From assembly GCF_015776785.2 (NCBI RefSeq), contig NZ_LFMD02000003.1, forward strand, positions 1,706,330 through 1,770,329: a stretch of 64,000 nucleotides of DNA, written 5' to 3'. Source of the DNA: Kitasatospora sp. SUK 42 (GTDB taxonomy: Bacteria > Actinomycetota > Actinomycetes > Streptomycetales > Streptomycetaceae). Within the stretch, counting starts at the first letter, position 1; every line of letters starts with the position of its first letter. The translations under genes were made by a program, and so were the position numbers. Below are positions 61,260-64,000 of the stretch, one piece after another. The notes beneath the pieces were generated by a model. That model searched no databases and was not told where the DNA came from. It saw only the letters and a program-made list of their open reading frames with translations.

Positions 61260-62499
61260 ATGGCCGGCCACATCCAAGACCGCTGGTACAAGACCGAGCA
61301 CGGCCCCGACGGCAAGCCGCGGCGCGTCCGCACCGACCGCTACGGCACCGGCAAGCGCTACCGGGCCCGCTACGTCGCCCCGGACGGCACCGAGAAGAGC
61401 AAGAGCTTCCCCGACCGCCAGAAGCGGCAGGCGGAGGAGTGGCTGGCCCGGATCGAGGCGGACATGTCGCGCGGCCAGTACCTCGACCCGGCGACGGCGA
61501 AGACCACCTTCCAGGAGTTTGCCGAGCACTGGCTGAGGAGCCAGACCAGCGACCCCAACACGCAGGCCTCGATGCAGTCGCAGCTTCGGCGGCACGCCTT
61601 CCCCCGGATCGGGGCCCGGCCGCTCACGTCGTTCCAGCCCAGCCACATCCGGGAGTTCGTGGCGGAGCTGGAGACCTCCGGCATGTCGGGGTCGTACGCC
61701 CGGGTCATCTTCTCCAACGTCCGGGCCGTGCTGAGCGCGGCCGTGGACGACGGCATCCTGCCCCGGAACCCGTGCGTCGCCCGAACCGTGCGCCCGCCGG
61801 TCGTCGGGGCCCGGCGGGTCGTCCCGTGGGAGCCGGAGCGGGTGTTCGCCGTCCGGGAAGCCATGACGGAGCGGTACCGGGCCACGGTGGACGTGGGCGC
61901 CGGCTGCGGGTTGCGGCAAGGGGAGATCCTGGGGCTGGCCGTGGATGCGCTGGACTTCGACGCCAACACGATGCACGTCACCCAGCAGCTCAAGCTGAGC
62001 CGGAGCAAGCCGGTGTTCGCGCCGCCGAAGGGCGGGACGTTGCGGAGCGTGCCGCTGCCCCGGCCGGTGGGCGACGCGCTCAGGGCCCACATGGAGCGGT
62101 TCCCGGCGGTGGAGATCACGCTGCCGTGGATGAAGGTGGGTGGACCGCCGGTCACGAAGCACCTGATCTTCACCAGCCTCTCCGACTCGATCGTCTGGCG
62201 CGGCATGCTCAACGAAGACCACTGGAAGCCTGCACTGGCCGCCGCCGGGGTCATCCCGACGCCGGGCAAGGGCGAGTCCTATGCGTCCGCCCGGGAGCAC
62301 GGGATGCACGCGCTCCGGCACTTCTTCGCGTCGGTGCTGCTGGACGCCGGGGAGAGCATCAAGGCCGTGAGCGAGTACCTGGGCCACGCCGACCCGGGGG
62401 CTGACCCTGCGGGTCTACGCCCACCTCATGCCGGACAGCCGACACCGGGCCCGGAAGGCGATCGAAGGCATCTTCAAGCCCCAAGATCACGAAGGCTGA
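61260..62499 (+). pseudogene. int: Tyrosine-type site-specific integrase, frameshifted before the catalytic Tyr
   Basis: Would be about 412 residues. N-terminal arm-binding AP2-like domain (GHIQDRWYKTEHGPDGKPRR, GTGKRYRARYVAPDGTEKSK), core-binding domain (TTFQEFAEHWLRSQTSDPNT, HIREFVAELETSGMSGSYAR) and catalytic domain: VGAGCGLRQGEILGL (Arg I), EHGMHALRHFFASVLLDAGE (HxxR), SEYLGHADPG. At a run of five G (62396-62400) the frame shifts: removing one G restores LTLRVYAHLMPDSRHRARKA with the nucleophilic Tyr and a stop at 62497. As given, frame 0 runs to 62603 without the Tyr. AAAGGAG precedes the ATG. Confidence 0.85.
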
Positions 62500-62518
62500 C
62501 GGCCCACAGACGGCCCGG
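62498..62518. repeat. Right copy of the 21-bp direct repeat (putative integrase arm site)
   Basis: Identical to 58336-58356, same orientation; overlaps the last bases of the restored integrase frame. Confidence 0.6.
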
Positions 62519-62526
62519 GAATGAAG

Positions 62527-62567
62527 ACGGCCCCTCACCAGCGCCAAACGCGCAGGTGAGGGGCCGT
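62527..62567. terminator. Terminator between integrase and mutase gene
   Basis: 13-bp perfect stem ACGGCCCCTCACC / GGTGAGGGGCCGT, 15-base loop. Brought by the element; replaces the host terminator now at 58173-58208. Confidence 0.8.
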
Positions 62568-62580
62568 TTCGGCAAGTGGG

Positions 62581-62596
62581 TTACTTCTTGCCCTGG
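62581..62596. repeat. Right attachment site (att core) inside the mutase gene end
   Basis: TTACTTCTTGCCCTGG, the complement of the last five codons (less one base at the inner end) and stop of the mutase gene; identical to 58224-58239. Six further bases agree at four positions. Confidence 0.8.
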
Positions 62597-63339
62597 TTCT
62601 TGACCGCCTCGATGGCGGCCGCGGCGGCCTCCGTGTCGAGGTAGCGGCCGCCCTTGACGACCGGCTTGAAGTCGGCGTCGAGCTCGTAGACCAGCGGGAT
62701 GCCGGTGGGGATGTTCAGGCCGGCGATGTCCGCGTCGGAGATGCCGTCGAGGTGCTTGACCAGCGCGCGCAGGCTGTTGCCGTGGGCGGTGACCAGGACG
62801 GTCCGGCCGGCGGCGAGGTCCGGGACGATGGCGTCGTACCAGTACGGGAGCATCCGCTCGACGACGTCCTTCAGGCACTCGGTGCGCGGACGGATCTCGC
62901 TCGGGATCTCGGCGTAGCGCGCGTCACCGGCCTGCGAGAACTCGTCGTCGTCGGCGAGCACCGGCGGCGGGGTGTCGTAGGAGCGGCGCCACAGCTGGAA
63001 CTGCTCCTCGCCGAACTCGGCCAGGGTCCGGGCCTTGTCCTTGCCCTGGAGCGCGCCGTAGTGGCGCTCGTTCAGGCGCCAGCTGCGGCTGACCGGGATC
63101 CAGTGCCGGTCGGCCTTGTCCAGGGCGATCTGCGAGGTGCGGATGGCGCGGCGCAGCAGCGAGGTGTGCACCACGTCGGGGAGCAGACCCTCGGCGGCCA
63201 GGAGCTCGCCACCGCGGGCGGCCTCCTTCTCCCCCTTCTCGTTGAGGTCGACATCAACCCAACCGGTGAACAGGTTCTTCTGGTTCCACTCGCTCTCGCC
63301 GTGGCGGAGCAGGATGAGTCGGTACGTCGTGTCAGCCAT
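62581..63339 (-). CDS. gpmA: 2,3-bisphosphoglycerate-dependent phosphoglycerate mutase
   Basis: Glycolytic interconversion of 3- and 2-phosphoglycerate via a phosphohistidine. 252 residues: LILLRHGESEWNQKNLFTGW (catalytic His), SWRLNERHYGALQGKDK, VLVTAHGNSLRALVKHLDGI (second His), and IPTGIPLVYELD. Complete despite carrying the att site, because the element supplies the same 3' end. ATG at 63339 lies seven bases after TAAGCT on the minus strand (63352-63347), a leaderless pattern. Confidence 0.95.
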   Translation of the reverse strand: MADTTYRLILLRHGESEWNQKNLFTGWVDVDLNEKGEKEAARGGELLAAEGLLPDVVHTSLLRRAIRTSQIALDKADRHWIPVSRSWRLNERHYGALQGKDKARTLAEFGEEQFQLWRRSYDTPPPVLADDDEFSQAGDARYAEIPSEIRPRTECLKDVVERMLPYWYDAIVPDLAAGRTVLVTAHGNSLRALVKHLDGISDADIAGLNIPTGIPLVYELDADFKPVVKGGRYLDTEAAAAAIEAVKNQGKK

Positions 63340-63488
63340 GGCCCCCAGCTTAGTGGAGGGCGGAAAACCCCTGGTGGGGCGGTTCGACCCGTGTGTAATG
63401 TGTGCACCGCGCATCTGCCACTTACGCGCGTCGGCTGACCGGGCCTGCCCGCGCCGCTCAGCGGACGCCTGCCCTCGGGAGCCCCCAC

Positions 63489-64000
63489 ATGCTCGTCGCC
63501 CTGGCCGCCAACCCCCGGATCCGAAGAGTGGTACGCGAGACGGTGGGCGGGCTGCCCCGGCAGTTCTGGTGGCTCTGGGTGAGCACGCTGGTGAACAAGC
63601 TCGGCGCGTTCGTGGTGACGTTCCTGGCCCTTTACCTGACGGTCGACCGGGGGTACTCGGCCTCCTACGCGGGCCTGGTGGCCTCGCTGTTCGGCCTCGG
63701 TTCGGCGATCGCGGCGGTCCTCGCGGGCGTGCTGGCCGACCGGATCGGCCGCCGCCCCACGCTGGTCGCCGCCCAGCTCGGCACCGCGCTGTTCACCGCC
63801 GTGCTCGGCTTCGCGGACGGCCAGGTGGCCATCGCCGCAGTGGCCTTCCTGGTGGGCCTGTGCAACAACGCCACCCGGCCGCCCACCTCGGCGATCATCG
63901 CCGACCTCGTCCCGGCCGAGGACCGGGTCCGCGCGTACTCGCTGAACTACTGGGCGATCAACATCGGCTTCGGCCTCTCCGCCGCGGTGGCCGGCCTGAT
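63489..64000 (+). CDS. MFS transporter, 3' end missing
   Basis: Runs open to the edge, 170 codons visible. LPRQFWWLWVSTLVNKLGAF (helix 1), GLVASLFGLGSAIAAVLAGV, then motif A LADRIGRRPTLVAAQLG, and CNNATRPPTSAIIADLVPAE with EDRVRAYSLNYWAINIGFGL, typical of MdtH/YfcJ-like drug-exporter MFS proteins. ATG at 63489 with GGGAG upstream. Divergent from gpmA. Substrate unknown. Confidence 0.85.
   Translation, partial: MLVALAANPRIRRVVRETVGGLPRQFWWLWVSTLVNKLGAFVVTFLALYLTVDRGYSASYAGLVASLFGLGSAIAAVLAGVLADRIGRRPTLVAAQLGTALFTAVLGFADGQVAIAAVAFLVGLCNNATRPPTSAIIADLVPAEDRVRAYSLNYWAINIGFGLSAAVAGL

Larger units (their letters stand above)
58224..62596. mobile_element. Integrative element in the 3' end of the phosphoglycerate mutase gene (about 4.4 kb, decayed)
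   Basis: Bounded by a 16-bp direct repeat of the mutase 3' end. Contains, left to right, a 21-bp arm repeat, a small unknown gene, a PP2C-like fragment, a DUF3987-like fragment, structured repeats, a Pro-rich ORF, a phased CGACTACA array and a frameshifted tyrosine integrase next to the right end. The integrase-beside-att order and the replication-type gene resemble actinomycete integrative and conjugative elements after large deletions; no transfer (FtsK/Tra-like) gene remains. Confidence 0.75.

Noticed and set aside
62391..62603. Programmed frameshift as the normal way to make the integrase
   Set aside because: No slippery heptamer or downstream pseudoknot is evident; a simple indel in a G run is more likely, though not excluded.

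Overview
The window is high-GC (about 70 % or more) actinobacterial chromosome. The gene set (Lsr2, BlaI-type regulator, ClpC, LysS, DisA-RadA, MsiK, IspD-IspF-CysS-RlmB-CarD, PhoR-PhoP-PhoU, an EshA-like shell protein, a LAxTG cell-wall protein) points to the family Streptomycetaceae (Streptomyces or Kitasatospora; I cannot separate them from sequence alone). Most of it is core chromosome. Accessory pieces are a small repeat element, a truncated recombinase and a 4.4-kb integrative element.

Layout. 1-3.1 kb: nadC (cut by the window edge), coaX, and a SigE-type sigma factor with a membrane partner. 3.1-12.5 kb: an unknown protein, a LAxTG wall protein, lysS plus a 39-residue membrane peptide, a BlaI-type regulator, an N-acetyltransferase, lsr2 and clpC, with a ClgR-type operator before clpC. 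12.5-20 kb: secreted M6 metalloprotease, M23 peptidase, a divergent TetR/efflux pair, mutY. 20-26 kb: membrane protein, radA-disA and a sigma-like/BACON fusion. 26-30 kb: a repeat element at a convergent stop-codon junction, tandem DUF1254/DUF1214 genes and an SDR protein. 30-33 kb: a family 2B encapsulin shell gene followed by a polyprenyl synthetase, a predicted isoprenoid nanocompartment, behind an AT-rich palindromic control region. 33-38 kb: ATP-grasp enzyme, ogt with a repeat-coded upstream region, MFS pump and a truncated tyrosine recombinase. 38-42.5 kb: a secreted protein overlapping a class F-like sortase, then an accessory protein/response regulator/histidine kinase operon and tRNA-Thr.

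42.7-58 kb: msiK, a nucleotidyltransferase, a DoxX-type protein, the rlmB/cysS/ispF/ispD/carD block, phoP-phoR diverging from phoU, a Cys-rich minipeptide and a secreted AA10 polysaccharide monooxygenase. msiK and the monooxygenase gene share an identical 12-bp DasR-like core at their promoters, which suggests joint chitin/chitobiose control.

58.2-62.6 kb: an integrative element in the 3' end of the phosphoglycerate mutase gene, bounded by a 16-bp direct repeat that rebuilds the last codons and stop. It carries 21-bp repeats inside each end, a fused junction of a PP2C-like gene and a DUF3987-like gene, a large nested inverted repeat, a G-quadruplex-prone tract, a helically phased CGACTACA array just before the integrase, and an integrase frameshifted immediately before its catalytic tyrosine. 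It therefore looks stranded or decaying. The window ends in an MFS gene cut by the edge.

At least eleven genes show a TANNNT hexamer 6-7 nt before the start codon, the pattern of leaderless transcripts.
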